A DNA stretch of 64,000 nucleotides from JAFGXT01 sp963677165 (GTDB lineage Bacteria > Verrucomicrobiota > Lentisphaeria > Victivallales > SZUA-371): NCBI GenBank assembly GCA_963677165.2, contig CAXXSX010000002.1, forward strand, positions 2,976,001 to 3,040,000, in the 5' to 3' direction. Each line of letters begins with the position of its first letter. Within the stretch, counting starts at the first letter, position 1. The notes under the pieces are model-generated. The model ran no database searches and was not told where the DNA came from. It was given only the letters and a program-made list of their open reading frames with translations. Both the position numbers and the translations under genes were made by a program. This document shows positions 25,340-33,486 of this stretch, one piece after another.

Positions 25340-26836
25340 TTATAACGTTACGCCGTCTTTGAAGACCGCAATCTCCTCGTAGCCGTTGCGTTCGTTGCAG
25401 GCAGATGTTTCTCCCGATGCCAGCTTGATTACATAGTCGAGCAGGTCGTCGGACAGGTCAGCCATTGAAACGCCTTCGAGAAGGCGTCCTGCATTGAAAT
25501 CAATCCAGTTCTTTTTACGGTTCGCGATGTCGCTGTTGGTGGCTATTTTTACGGTCGGAACCGGGCCGCCGAACGGGGTTCCGCGTCCTGTGGTGAACAG
25601 GACCAGGTGTGCGCCGGAGGCGGCAAGAACGGTGGTCGCCACCATGTCGTTGCCGGGGCCGGTCAGCAGGTTCAGGCCGGGAATTACCAGTTTGTCGCCG
25701 TATTCCAGTACGTCGACCACCGGGCTGGTGCCGCCTTTCTGGGTACAGCCGAGGGATTTGTCCTCCAGCGTGGAAATGCCGCCTTCTTTATTGCCGGGCG
25801 ATGGATTTTCATAAACCACCTGATTGTGAGACATGAAATATTCTTTGAAGCCGTTGATCATGTTTACGCACTTATCGAAAACTCCTTTGTCGATACAGCG
25901 CGCCATCAGCAGTGTTTCGGCTCCGAACATTTCCGGGACTTCGGTCAGTACGGAAGTGCCGCCACGGGCAATAAGCTTATCGGAAAACGCGCCGACCAGC
26001 GGGTTGGCGGTTATGCCGGAAAAACCATCGGAAGCACCACATTTGAGACCGACTTTCAGTTTGGCGACCGGTACCGGCTGACGTTCCTGTTTTGAAGCAT
26101 AATTCAGCAGTTCATGAAGCAGTTTCATTCCAACTTCGATTTCGTCTTCAACTTCCTGAGTAATCATGAAGCGTACGCGATCTTTATCATAATTGCCGAC
26201 TACTTCAAGAAAACTTTTCATGGTATTGTTTTCACATCCGAGGCCGACAATCAGAACGCCTCCCGCATTCGGATGGTTGACTAGTCCCGCAAGCAGTTTC
26301 TGAGTGGTCGCGTGATCTTGTCCTAGTTGCGAACAGCCATAGGGGTGAGTAAAAGCCAGGGCTTTGGTAACGCTTCCGGCGGGGAGTTCGCTATTGATAA
26401 GGCTTGCCAGTTTTTCAGCGGTTTTATTGACGCAACCGACAGTCGGGATGATCCACAAGTCATTGCGGATTCCCACATTTCCATCGTTACGGATAAAGCC
26501 GTTGAACATTTTGCCGTCGCTGACCGGAATAACCGGTTTAAAATCGGATTCATAGCTGTATTCAAGCGTACCTGACAACGCTGTTTTGAGGTTATGAGTA
26601 TGGACTTTTTCGCCCGGCGCGATATCCTGAGTGGCAAAGCCCAGCCGCATACCGTATTTGGTTACGGGCGAGCCTTCAATTATTGGTTTCAGGGCGAACT
26701 TGTGTCCTTTGCCGACCGCGTCTTTCAGCATGATATTGCCATCTACGGTCGTGACCGATTGACCTGCCGCCAGATCGGTAACGGCAACCGCCACATTATC
26801 GGTCGGATGAATTTTTATATTTGTCGGAGCTGTCAT
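25340..26836 (-). CDS. uxaA: Altronate dehydratase
   Basis: The 498-residue protein has the two-part plan of UxaA: an N-terminal SAF domain (about residues 1-95, beginning KIHPTDNVAVAV) and the large catalytic domain starting at FNGFIRNDGNVGIRN. Segments diagnostic for the altronate/galactarate dehydratase family include TVGCVNKTAEK, HPYGCSQLG, GLGCENN and KCGASDGFSGITANP. It converts D-altronate to 2-keto-3-deoxygluconate in the cytosol with an Fe-type metal site. GAGG lies 5 bases before the ATG. It follows uxaB by 15 bases and shares the operator-controlled promoter at 28481-28508. The rest of the pathway (uxaC, kdgK, kdgA) is not in this window. Confidence 0.95.
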   Translation of the reverse strand: MTAPTNIKIHPTDNVAVAVTDLAAGQSVTTVDGNIMLKDAVGKGHKFALKPIIEGSPVTKYGMRLGFATQDIAPGEKVHTHNLKTALSGTLEYSYESDFKPVIPVSDGKMFNGFIRNDGNVGIRNDLWIIPTVGCVNKTAEKLASLINSELPAGSVTKALAFTHPYGCSQLGQDHATTQKLLAGLVNHPNAGGVLIVGLGCENNTMKSFLEVVGNYDKDRVRFMITQEVEDEIEVGMKLLHELLNYASKQERQPVPVAKLKVGLKCGASDGFSGITANPLVGAFSDKLIARGGTSVLTEVPEMFGAETLLMARCIDKGVFDKCVNMINGFKEYFMSHNQVVYENPSPGNKEGGISTLEDKSLGCTQKGGTSPVVDVLEYGDKLVIPGLNLLTGPGNDMVATTVLAASGAHLVLFTTGRGTPFGGPVPTVKIATNSDIANRKKNWIDFNAGRLLEGVSMADLSDDLLDYVIKLASGETSACNERNGYEEIAVFKDGVTL

Positions 26837-26851
26837 AATTGCCTCGCCGAA

Positions 26852-28354
26852 TTATAGTGCTTTTACTGCGGCGCGGATGCCGGAAGTCTTAATCGCGTCT
26901 ACTGATTTAGTAACAAATTCAGTCAGGGCGGGAACCGTATTCAGGTCCATGTCCCAGAAATCGCTGCGTGCAAGAACGGTTTTGACCAGTTTCGCGGTAT
27001 CTTTATCACTGTTCCATGCCTGCCAGAGTTCGGAGAAAAACTCAACACGATCAGCATCGTCGTTAACCGGATATGGGTTGCTGCGGCAGAAGCCAAAGAA
27101 TTTGTCGTCGACTTTTTTCGCGTTATAGAAGCAGATCAGTGACGCCAATGAGAATGACAGGGATTTCGGCAGTTCCTTCTTCAGTTCCACATAATCAAGC
27201 AGGGAAGGCAATACGCGAACTTTCCATTTTGATGTAGAGTTGAGTGATATGGAGATCAGCTGGTGTCCGGCAAATGGATTGCGGAAACGTTCGATGACGG
27301 AATCGGCAAAGAATTTCTTTTCTTCCTGCGGTAAATTAACAGTGTGGAACACTTCGTTGTGAATAGCGTTTTCAACGAATTTTCCGAATACCGGATCAGA
27401 CATCATTTCATCGACAAAATCGAGGCCGCCGAGGTAGGCCGCGAGCACACTTGAAGTATGCGCGCCGTTCAGGAAACGTACCTTGCGGGTACGGTATGGG
27501 GTCTGGTCGTCGGTCCAGACAACGTCGAGCCCAATCTCTTTGTATGGTAATTCTTTGGCGAGTTCCTCCGAACCTTCGATAACGAAGAAATGGAAGATTT
27601 CACCGCAGTCCACCAGATTATCCTTGTAGCCGAGTTTTGCAAGAATAGAGTCAATTTCGTTGCGCGGATAACCTGCCACGATCCGGTCAACCAAGGTACA
27701 GACAAAGGTGTTGCAGTTGTTGATCCAGTCGATGAATTCGCCGCCGAGATTCCACTCTTCCGCATGGCGGCAGATGTATTCTTTCAGCTTCTTACCGTTT
27801 TTGTCAATCAGTTCACAAGGAACAAAGATCAGACCTTTATCAGCGGCTCCATTAAATTTCTTGAAGCGTTCATAAAGCAGGGAGGTCACTTTTGCCGGGA
27901 AGGACTTTGGACAGCTTTCGGCTTCATAGGCTTCATCAAGCCAGGCAATACCGGCTTCGGTGGTATTGGAGAAAACGATTTTCAGTTCGTCACCACAGGC
28001 ACAGTCTACGGTTTCCTGCCACTGGGAATAAGGATTCAGGCAGTCTTTTACGCAGGTAATGACCTGTTCCTGTTCAATGACCTTTCCATTCTGCATACCG
28101 CGCAAGATCAAAGTGTAGAGTCCGTCCTGTTCGTTGATCATATCGGCAAGACCGTTTTCAATCGGCTGTACCATGCGAACCATACCATTGAAGATACCGC
28201 GCTGATTCATTTCGTCGATCATCCAGTCGATGAACGCGCGCATAAAGTTTCCTTCTCCAAACTGCATTACCTTTACCGGCAGTTCTTCGGTTGGACCTGT
28301 TTTAATGTTGCCCGGCAGACCGGCTTTCAGTAATTGACGGTTAAGCTGTTCCAT
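26852..28354 (-). CDS. uxaB: Tagaturonate reductase (altronate oxidoreductase)
   Basis: The start at 28354 is preferred to one 15 bases upstream because GGAAGA stands 7 bases before it. The protein (500 residues) is a mannitol-dehydrogenase-family long-chain reductase: the Rossmann-type segment VMQFGEGNFMRAFIDWMID near residue 23 and the catalytic region KVRFLNGAHTSS with the conserved Lys, Asn and His near residue 290. It reduces tagaturonate to altronate with NADH. Length is typical of UxaB. It is the first gene of the uxaB-uxaA operon, downstream of two palindromic operators. This pair shows use of galacturonate or, through UxaC, glucuronate isomers. Confidence 0.94.
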   Translation of the reverse strand: MEQLNRQLLKAGLPGNIKTGPTEELPVKVMQFGEGNFMRAFIDWMIDEMNQRGIFNGMVRMVQPIENGLADMINEQDGLYTLILRGMQNGKVIEQEQVITCVKDCLNPYSQWQETVDCACGDELKIVFSNTTEAGIAWLDEAYEAESCPKSFPAKVTSLLYERFKKFNGAADKGLIFVPCELIDKNGKKLKEYICRHAEEWNLGGEFIDWINNCNTFVCTLVDRIVAGYPRNEIDSILAKLGYKDNLVDCGEIFHFFVIEGSEELAKELPYKEIGLDVVWTDDQTPYRTRKVRFLNGAHTSSVLAAYLGGLDFVDEMMSDPVFGKFVENAIHNEVFHTVNLPQEEKKFFADSVIERFRNPFAGHQLISISLNSTSKWKVRVLPSLLDYVELKKELPKSLSFSLASLICFYNAKKVDDKFFGFCRSNPYPVNDDADRVEFFSELWQAWNSDKDTAKLVKTVLARSDFWDMDLNTVPALTEFVTKSVDAIKTSGIRAAVKAL

Positions 28355-28389
28355 AATAAAATCTTCCATTTGCTGATTAAATTGTTTTT

Positions 28390-28407
28390 GAGCTAAACGA
28401 TTAGCTC
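28390..28407. promoter_or_regulatory. Palindromic operator, promoter-distal (uxaBA)
   Basis: GAGCTAA-ACGA-TTAGCTC has perfect 7-bp arms around a CG-centred core. It lies in the uxaB 5' leader and shares the AGCTAA..CG..TTAGCT core with the site at 28461-28478, 71 bp away centre to centre. Confidence 0.7.
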
Positions 28408-28460
28408 TATGAGATAAAAAATTTCAGGATTCACCTGAAACTGTCAAGTAAAAATATATT

Positions 28461-28478
28461 AAGCTAATCGTTTAGCTT
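28461..28478. promoter_or_regulatory. Palindromic operator, promoter-proximal (uxaBA)
   Basis: AAGCTAA-TCGT-TTAGCTT has perfect 7-bp arms and starts 2 bases downstream of the -10 box of the uxaB promoter, so a bound repressor would block transcription. The CG centre is typical of LacI-family operators. Confidence 0.75.
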
Positions 28479-28480
28479 TA

Positions 28481-28508
28481 ATTATACTCTCACGATTGAA
28501 AAAGTCAA
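28481..28508 (-). promoter_or_regulatory. Sigma70 promoter of uxaB-uxaA
   Basis: On the minus strand TTGACT (28508-28503), a 16-base spacer and a perfect TATAAT (28486-28481) precede the operator. The transcript would start near 28474, inside the proximal operator. Confidence 0.75.
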
Positions 28509-28654
28509 TTATTGAAAACCAAAAAACATGAAATAATGTGATATCATTTTATTTTCATTTTTTAAGATTTTCTGAATTGAAAAACCGGAAAGAAACACAT
28601 AGAATAGAGTTATACCAAACCGATAATAAATTCAACTCAGGGGGGCATTTTGTC

Positions 28655-29377
28655 ATGAAATCTTTGTATGTGGGACTAATTGCAATAGGAATATGTTTAG
28701 GGGCCGGACTTGCTGCCGGAGGGTATTTTGTAGGGCAGACGATGTATAACGGCAGGGTTGCGGTAAATACCGCGAAAGTAAAAGGGCTGGCGGAGCGTAT
28801 CGTTAAAGCGGATCAGGCTGAATGGTCGGTTGGAGTGGGGCTCTACTCGAATGACAAAGCCAATGTTCCACAGTTATATAAGAAGGTTGATATTCTTCGT
28901 AAGGTGGTCATTAAACTGTTGAAACAAGAAGGTTTCAAAGACAGCGATATTAATTCCGGAATAATAAACTGCAGTAGCAGAGAGTATCGTGACAAGCAGA
29001 ATAACCTCAAAGAAGTTCGTTTTAGCGTTACCTGCTCTGTGAATGTGATGACCTCTGATGTAGAACGGATCCCGGCGGCGCGCGCCAAGATCAGTCAGCT
29101 TATTTCAAAAGGGATTGAAATCAGTAACGGGGTGCCCAAATATCGCTTTACCAGCCTTAACACGATCAAACCGGAAATGCTGAAGGAAGCCGCGAAGAAT
29201 GCCCGGATTGCCGCCAATGAATTTGCGAAAAATGCCGGGGTAAAGGTTGGAAAGATCCGTAACGCCAGACAGGGAGGCTTTATTATCCGTGATGTCGGTG
29301 ACGATTACAGTGACGATTATGCTTTGGAAAAAGTTGTCCGGGTTGTAACTAATATCGAATTTTATCTTACTGATTGA
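28655..29377 (+). CDS. SIMPL-domain (DUF541) protein, membrane-anchored
   Basis: The start at 28655 follows a strong AGGGGGGC ribosome site; upstream in-frame codons give a non-conserved extension. The protein (240 residues) has one N-terminal hydrophobic helix (LYVGLIAIGICLGAGLAAGG) and then the SIMPL/DUF541 domain: VKGLAERIVKADQAEWSVGV near residue 44, paired helices, then NARIAANEFAKNAGVKVGKI and VVTNIEFYL. The domain is exported or anchored in the inner membrane facing the periplasm; family members such as YggE are linked to oxidative or membrane stress, but the biochemistry is not settled. It is divergent from uxaB and followed by a terminator hairpin at 29383-29407. Confidence 0.88.
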   Translation: MKSLYVGLIAIGICLGAGLAAGGYFVGQTMYNGRVAVNTAKVKGLAERIVKADQAEWSVGVGLYSNDKANVPQLYKKVDILRKVVIKLLKQEGFKDSDINSGIINCSSREYRDKQNNLKEVRFSVTCSVNVMTSDVERIPAARAKISQLISKGIEISNGVPKYRFTSLNTIKPEMLKEAAKNARIAANEFAKNAGVKVGKIRNARQGGFIIRDVGDDYSDDYALEKVVRVVTNIEFYLTD

Positions 29378-29382
29378 TTATT

Positions 29383-29407
29383 GGCCGCATGAAAAATTCG
29401 TGCGGCC
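29383..29407. terminator. Hairpin between convergent genes
   Basis: GGCCGCA (29383-29389) and TGCGGCC (29401-29407) flank an 11-base loop between the convergent SIMPL and beta-propeller genes. T-runs are short on both sides, so it may serve either strand weakly. Confidence 0.6.
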
Positions 29408-29416
29408 TAAATGTTT

Positions 29417-30610
29417 CTACCAGTTTTCGGTGATAGCGGCGGTTTCCATTAGATAAATTGCGCGGTTGCCGGTATGGATGGTATCTACCGTAAACATGGA
29501 GCCGTCTTCCGTCCAGCGTGGATGCAGGTCACAGCGTACGTCTACCGGATAATCTTTCGGCTGTTCATGTCGGAATTGTCCGATTACTTTATAGTCACCA
29601 GTGTTGACCTGAACCATTGCCAGTTGCTGTATGCCGTCCTGAGGATAGGTGTCTGCCAGCATCCATTGTCCGTCCGGCGAGAATATCAGGTGTCCCATCG
29701 GGCCCATTCCTTTACTGATCAACTGGGCCTGAAGCGGTACAGTTCGTTCATCGAATACCACATAGTCCGAACCGGTTCCGCGCCAGTTGGCGTCGAGCAA
29801 TACTTCGTGGGGCGTGCGTCCCCAAATCTGATGGGAAATCAAGCCGTTCCAGTAAAAATGCGGCAGTGGGCACGACAAGTCTTTTCCATCCAGTCCGACC
29901 GTATACATGTGGGTTTTCCACGGCATAAAAGTGTTGGTGTCGGTGCTGGTGCGGAACAGGAACAACAGCCGGGTTGAGTCGCAGTTGAAGATGGCATGGT
30001 TTAGCCACCAGTAAACATCATCCAGTTCATAGGGCATCGGATGCAGTACCGCTATTTCGCGGTAGCTGCAGAGTAAACGACTGTCGCCGCTGTGCATATC
30101 CATTAAGAAGATACCGTCGTTATCAAGATCGGGGTGTATGGCATCGGGAACCGGAACGTCCGCATAAGAATATCCCCGGCGTGGGATTCTGGAAAAATTC
30201 AGCGATACGCCCCAGCGTCCATCTGGAGACATGGCGTAGACCGGCATGTCATATTGACCGATGACACCGGTTCCTATTTGGAAAATTTTTGCGAAAAGTT
30301 TTCCGTTTTCCGGATCGAAATCATTGTAGATAAAACAGCCGGGACGGTGTTTCAGCCATAGGGTCATAGAACCCTGTTGGTGACACCACGCACGGGTTTC
30401 GGTGAGCTTTACAAAGCCTTTGTCATTACGTTCTACATAGCCGATCTCGGCGATTTCTCCCGGCACCGGCAGACGTTCACACTGTTCTACGCGCAAAGCA
30501 AGGTGTTTGGTTTTGTCCGCGTTCCAGGCGTAACGATCATAGTAACCGAAATAACAATGTTCCGTTCCCGAAGTAAGACATTCCCAGTTGTATTCATCAG
30601 AGATTTTCAT
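29417..30610 (-). CDS. WD40/TolB-like beta-propeller protein of unknown function
   Basis: The 397-residue protein is built of propeller blades, with repeated SPDG turns (YAMSPDGRWGVSLNFSRIP near residue 129, LIFSPDGQWML near 310) and WTEDGSMF near the C-terminus. The N-terminal pattern FGYYDRYAWN with LALRVE and AWCHQQGSM belongs to a widespread uncharacterised propeller family; it shows distant likeness to oligogalacturonate lyases (PL22/24) but I cannot align their catalytic residues. There is no signal peptide. Its ATG overlaps the stop of the GH2 glucuronidase (ATGA), so it is co-translated with it, and a role in breaking or sensing uronic-acid oligosaccharides is a fair inference. Confidence 0.75.
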   Translation of the reverse strand: MKISDEYNWECLTSGTEHCYFGYYDRYAWNADKTKHLALRVEQCERLPVPGEIAEIGYVERNDKGFVKLTETRAWCHQQGSMTLWLKHRPGCFIYNDFDPENGKLFAKIFQIGTGVIGQYDMPVYAMSPDGRWGVSLNFSRIPRRGYSYADVPVPDAIHPDLDNDGIFLMDMHSGDSRLLCSYREIAVLHPMPYELDDVYWWLNHAIFNCDSTRLLFLFRTSTDTNTFMPWKTHMYTVGLDGKDLSCPLPHFYWNGLISHQIWGRTPHEVLLDANWRGTGSDYVVFDERTVPLQAQLISKGMGPMGHLIFSPDGQWMLADTYPQDGIQQLAMVQVNTGDYKVIGQFRHEQPKDYPVDVRCDLHPRWTEDGSMFTVDTIHTGNRAIYLMETAAITENW

Positions 30611-32283
30611 TTTTCATTGTATCCTTTGAATATTTCTTTCACGGTATTGTAAGCCATCTTTGGACGGCGGTATTCGTCAAGCGTACCTTTGTTGTTGAAT
30701 GCGCGCGGACGGCCCAAAGCGCCGGCACCACGATAGGTACGGCAGTCACAGAACTGCCAGAGTGCAACTCCGGCAATTTTATTGTTGTTTACTACTTCGT
30801 TACAGGTAATTTTTAAATATTCTGTCTGGTATTCTTCGGACCAGTGGGAGCAAATCGGATCGCGCCAGCCGTAAATAGCTCCGGCACCGATTTCGGACAG
30901 AATAAACGGCTTGTCGCCAAGTTCAAGAGTTTCCAGTCCGTCAATGAAATTATGAACACAAGGCACAATCTCATCAAGCGGATTTTCGATGTTGCGGTCC
31001 GTATACCATGCTGGATAGGTGTTGAAACAAATAACGTCAACTTGATCCAGGAACAGGTCTTTGAGGTGCTTGAAACTTGCGTAGGTTACCAGGCGGGTCG
31101 GGTCTTTTTTGCGGACCAGATTTATCAGAGCTTCATAGCATTTGCGTGATTCTTCGTTGTCAGACTCGCCTTCATTGAGGAAACCGCGCATGATTACACT
31201 TGGATGGTTGTAGCTGGTTTGAATCATGGTCGCGGTCTGGGCAAGTTGCGCGTCAATAAATTTGGGATCGGTGAAATGGCGCACCTGCTGTCCCCAGCCC
31301 ATACTTTCTTCGAATACCAGGAATCCGAGTTCGTCGCACAAGTCGAGGAAGCGCGGGTCTTGTTGATAATGTGAGCCGCGGATGAAGTTGCAGCCGATAT
31401 CACGCAGTATTTGCAGATCGGCGATTAGCTGTGCATAGGGCAGGGCGGGACCATACTGTGGATGGGCCTCATGACGACAGTAGCCCAGTAGTTTTACCGG
31501 TTTGCCGTTGAGTAGAATCTGTCCCTTTTCTGCCTTTACCTGACGAATTCCGAACCGAACCGTTTGAGCATCGACACCGTTGTCGATGGTTACGGTGTGT
31601 AGTTCAGGAGTTGCCGGAGACCATGGCGTAAAGTCGGTGATTTTTAGAGGAATTTCCGTTGGGGATTCAGAGGCGGTGAATTCCTGCGGCTTTTGATTGT
31701 CGATTGCAACCGTAAAGTTATCGCCGTTGTTCAGCCCTCGGATTTTAACGAGAATATCTCCGGTCCTGTAGTCAACGGTATCGACTCCGACCCATTCGAT
31801 CAGGCTGCCTTCCGGCAGAACTTGCAGTTCAACATCGCGGAAGATTCCACCGTAGGCATAGAAATCAAAAAATATTTCATGGAGCGGATAGATGTCGTAG
31901 TCAAAACGATTGCCGCACATTACCACCAGTTCGCGTTCGGTTTTATCCGAAACTGGAACTGCCACTGTGAATGGCGTGTAGGCGGCGTATTGTTCACCGA
32001 CTTTTTTTCCATCGATAAATACTTTTGCGTACATTCCTGCCGCGTTGAAATTGATTCTTGATTTGCTGCCTGCCGGAATTTCGATGGCGTGGCGATAGAA
32101 TCCCACACCGCGTTTGCCGTTGTAGCCGGGCATTGCATCAAATGCCGACGGTACGGGAAGGCGGTCGTCATACGTTATTAGCGAGAGATTTTCATCGTTC
32201 CAGTCGTGACTTTCGCTGAAACTGAAATCCCATACGCCGTTAAGGCATTCCACTTTACGTTTCGGATATGTGATTGATGACAT
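30607..32283 (-). CDS. GH2 glycoside hydrolase, beta-glucuronidase-like
   Basis: The 558-residue protein has the GH2 three-domain plan: sugar-binding jelly roll (1-165), Ig-like domain (165-255) and TIM barrel (255-558). The acid/base is E371 in FLNEG and the nucleophile E464 in ILSEIG. N530-x-K532 in FNNKG matches the N-x-K motif that recognises the carboxylate of glucuronides in UidA-type enzymes, which argues against a plain beta-galactosidase. There is no signal peptide, so it acts in the cytosol. AGGAA lies 5 bases before the ATG. It follows the lacI gene by 15 bases and is coupled to the propeller gene. Glucuronate released here fits the uxaB-uxaA pair just downstream. Confidence 0.92.
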   Translation of the reverse strand: MSSITYPKRKVECLNGVWDFSFSESHDWNDENLSLITYDDRLPVPSAFDAMPGYNGKRGVGFYRHAIEIPAGSKSRINFNAAGMYAKVFIDGKKVGEQYAAYTPFTVAVPVSDKTERELVVMCGNRFDYDIYPLHEIFFDFYAYGGIFRDVELQVLPEGSLIEWVGVDTVDYRTGDILVKIRGLNNGDNFTVAIDNQKPQEFTASESPTEIPLKITDFTPWSPATPELHTVTIDNGVDAQTVRFGIRQVKAEKGQILLNGKPVKLLGYCRHEAHPQYGPALPYAQLIADLQILRDIGCNFIRGSHYQQDPRFLDLCDELGFLVFEESMGWGQQVRHFTDPKFIDAQLAQTATMIQTSYNHPSVIMRGFLNEGESDNEESRKCYEALINLVRKKDPTRLVTYASFKHLKDLFLDQVDVICFNTYPAWYTDRNIENPLDEIVPCVHNFIDGLETLELGDKPFILSEIGAGAIYGWRDPICSHWSEEYQTEYLKITCNEVVNNNKIAGVALWQFCDCRTYRGAGALGRPRAFNNKGTLDEYRRPKMAYNTVKEIFKGYNEK

Positions 32284-32298
32284 ATTGTTTCCTTGATA

Positions 32299-33309
32299 TT
32301 AATGATGTTTGCATCCGCATGATTCCCGGATGAATATTTTTTCGTTGCAATGTTCTTTTCTTGGTGAACCGGTAAATTTGTTTTCGATCCGCTCCAGCAG
32401 CAGTTCAAACAATTTGTCGGCAAGTTCAGATGAATCGACGCCCACAGAGGTTAGAGCTGGATTCGTGTAGTCAGCCATATCAATATTATCGAGCCCGACA
32501 ACTGCAATATCTTCCGGCACCCGGATTCCTGTCTTGCGTAAGCCATCCATTATACCGATTGCCAGCAGATCGTTATGACAAACCACTGCCTGAGGACGAG
32601 AACCGCTTTCGATCATCTTTTGAGCCAGAAATCTTCCGCCTTCCAGACTAAATGGGCCGGCTGGCCAGTATTCTATCTTATTCTCAAGATTTGCTTGTTT
32701 CATAGCCTGAATATAGCCGTTTCTGCGTAGAGATTCCGTGTTGATACCTGCAAAGGCTATGTATTGGTATCCGTGATCCGTTATCAGATGCGTCGTTAGT
32801 TTAGTAATCATTCCCGGATAATCGATTACTACAGTATCCCAAGGCTCATCCGTATCCTGTCCAAATGAAATAACAGGTAAGTTTTTCAACATGGAATCTG
32901 TGTACTTTTTAATTTTCTGATTCTGGATATTACCCAGAATCAGTCCATCGATTTGGCGGCTGGTCAGGTTGGTCAAAGCCTTTGTCAGTTCTTCGCCATA
33001 TTGTACGCCGCTGACCAGCAAGTGATAACCTTTTTCCAGTGCGGCTTCTCTTAATTTTTCGACCAGTTGGGCTCGAACAGGATTACTCAGTTCGGTTGCC
33101 AGAAAGCCTAGAGTGAAGGAGCGTTTCAGAACCAGTCCTCGAGCCGTGGTGTTGGGCTGATAGCCTAGTTCTTCAGCCGCTTTAAGCACTTTCCTGGCAC
33201 GTTCAGCTGCGTCACGCCGCATGCCTTTGGTGCCGCCGTTTAGTATCCGTGAAGCCGTGCTGACCGATACTCCGGCTCGCTCTGCTACATTGTGAATGGT
33301 TATTTCCAT
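32299..33309 (-). CDS. LacI-family transcriptional regulator
   Basis: I start at 33309, giving MEITIHNVAERAG, the usual LacI N-terminus; an upstream in-frame start would lie within the promoter. Residues 1-55 form the helix-turn-helix and hinge (AERAGVSVSTASRILNGG; the hinge ends near GYQPNTTARGL). The rest is a periplasmic-binding-protein-like sugar-binding core. The final segment has two Cys and ends in HH. It is the first gene of an operon with GH2 and the propeller protein. AAAACGTTTT and ATAACGTTTT in its own promoter region (33329-33363) point to autoregulation. It or the divergent LacI protein may also bind the uxaBA operators. Confidence 0.9.
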   Translation of the reverse strand: MEITIHNVAERAGVSVSTASRILNGGTKGMRRDAAERARKVLKAAEELGYQPNTTARGLVLKRSFTLGFLATELSNPVRAQLVEKLREAALEKGYHLLVSGVQYGEELTKALTNLTSRQIDGLILGNIQNQKIKKYTDSMLKNLPVISFGQDTDEPWDTVVIDYPGMITKLTTHLITDHGYQYIAFAGINTESLRRNGYIQAMKQANLENKIEYWPAGPFSLEGGRFLAQKMIESGSRPQAVVCHNDLLAIGIMDGLRKTGIRVPEDIAVVGLDNIDMADYTNPALTSVGVDSSELADKLFELLLERIENKFTGSPRKEHCNEKIFIRESCGCKHH

Positions 33310-33328
33310 AAGATATGATCCATAACTG

Positions 33329-33338
33329 ATAACGTTTT
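33329..33338. promoter_or_regulatory. LacI-type operator half of a pair
   Basis: ATAACGTTTT, a CG-centred near-palindrome with one mismatch, lies just downstream of the lacI (minus strand) -10 box, 25 bp from its perfect partner. Confidence 0.55.
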
Positions 33339-33343
33339 TATTT

Positions 33344-33372
33344 ATTATAACTAAAAACGTTTTCAATTACAA
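33344..33372 (-). promoter_or_regulatory. Promoter of the lacI-GH2-propeller operon
   Basis: On the minus strand TTGTAA (33372-33367), a 17-base spacer and TATAAT (33349-33344). The spacer contains the AAAACGTTTT operator, so repressor and polymerase would compete. Confidence 0.65.
33354..33363. promoter_or_regulatory. LacI-type operator AAAACGTTTT
   Basis: A perfect 10-bp palindrome with CG centre between the -35 and -10 boxes of the minus-strand lacI promoter, in the 141-bp region dividing two lacI-family genes. Confidence 0.65.
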
Positions 33373-33413
33373 GGACAAGTTGTGAAAAAAAATTATTTTC
33401 TTGTTATGAGGTA

Positions 33414-33442
33414 TTGACAGGTTGGAATAAATAGACTATAAT
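33414..33442 (+). promoter_or_regulatory. Consensus sigma70 promoter of the divergent LacI-type gene
   Basis: Perfect TTGACA (33414-33419), 17-base spacer, perfect TATAAT (33437-33442). The transcript would begin near 33449, which makes the ATG at 33451 almost leaderless and favours the start at 33487. Confidence 0.85.
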
Positions 33443-33486
33443 TAGGTAAAATGAAACGATTCACGAACTATTTCATTCAGGGTGAT

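Noticed and set aside
27590..28333. 247-codon open frame on the plus strand
   Set aside because: It is antisense to uxaB and its product has no recognisable pattern.
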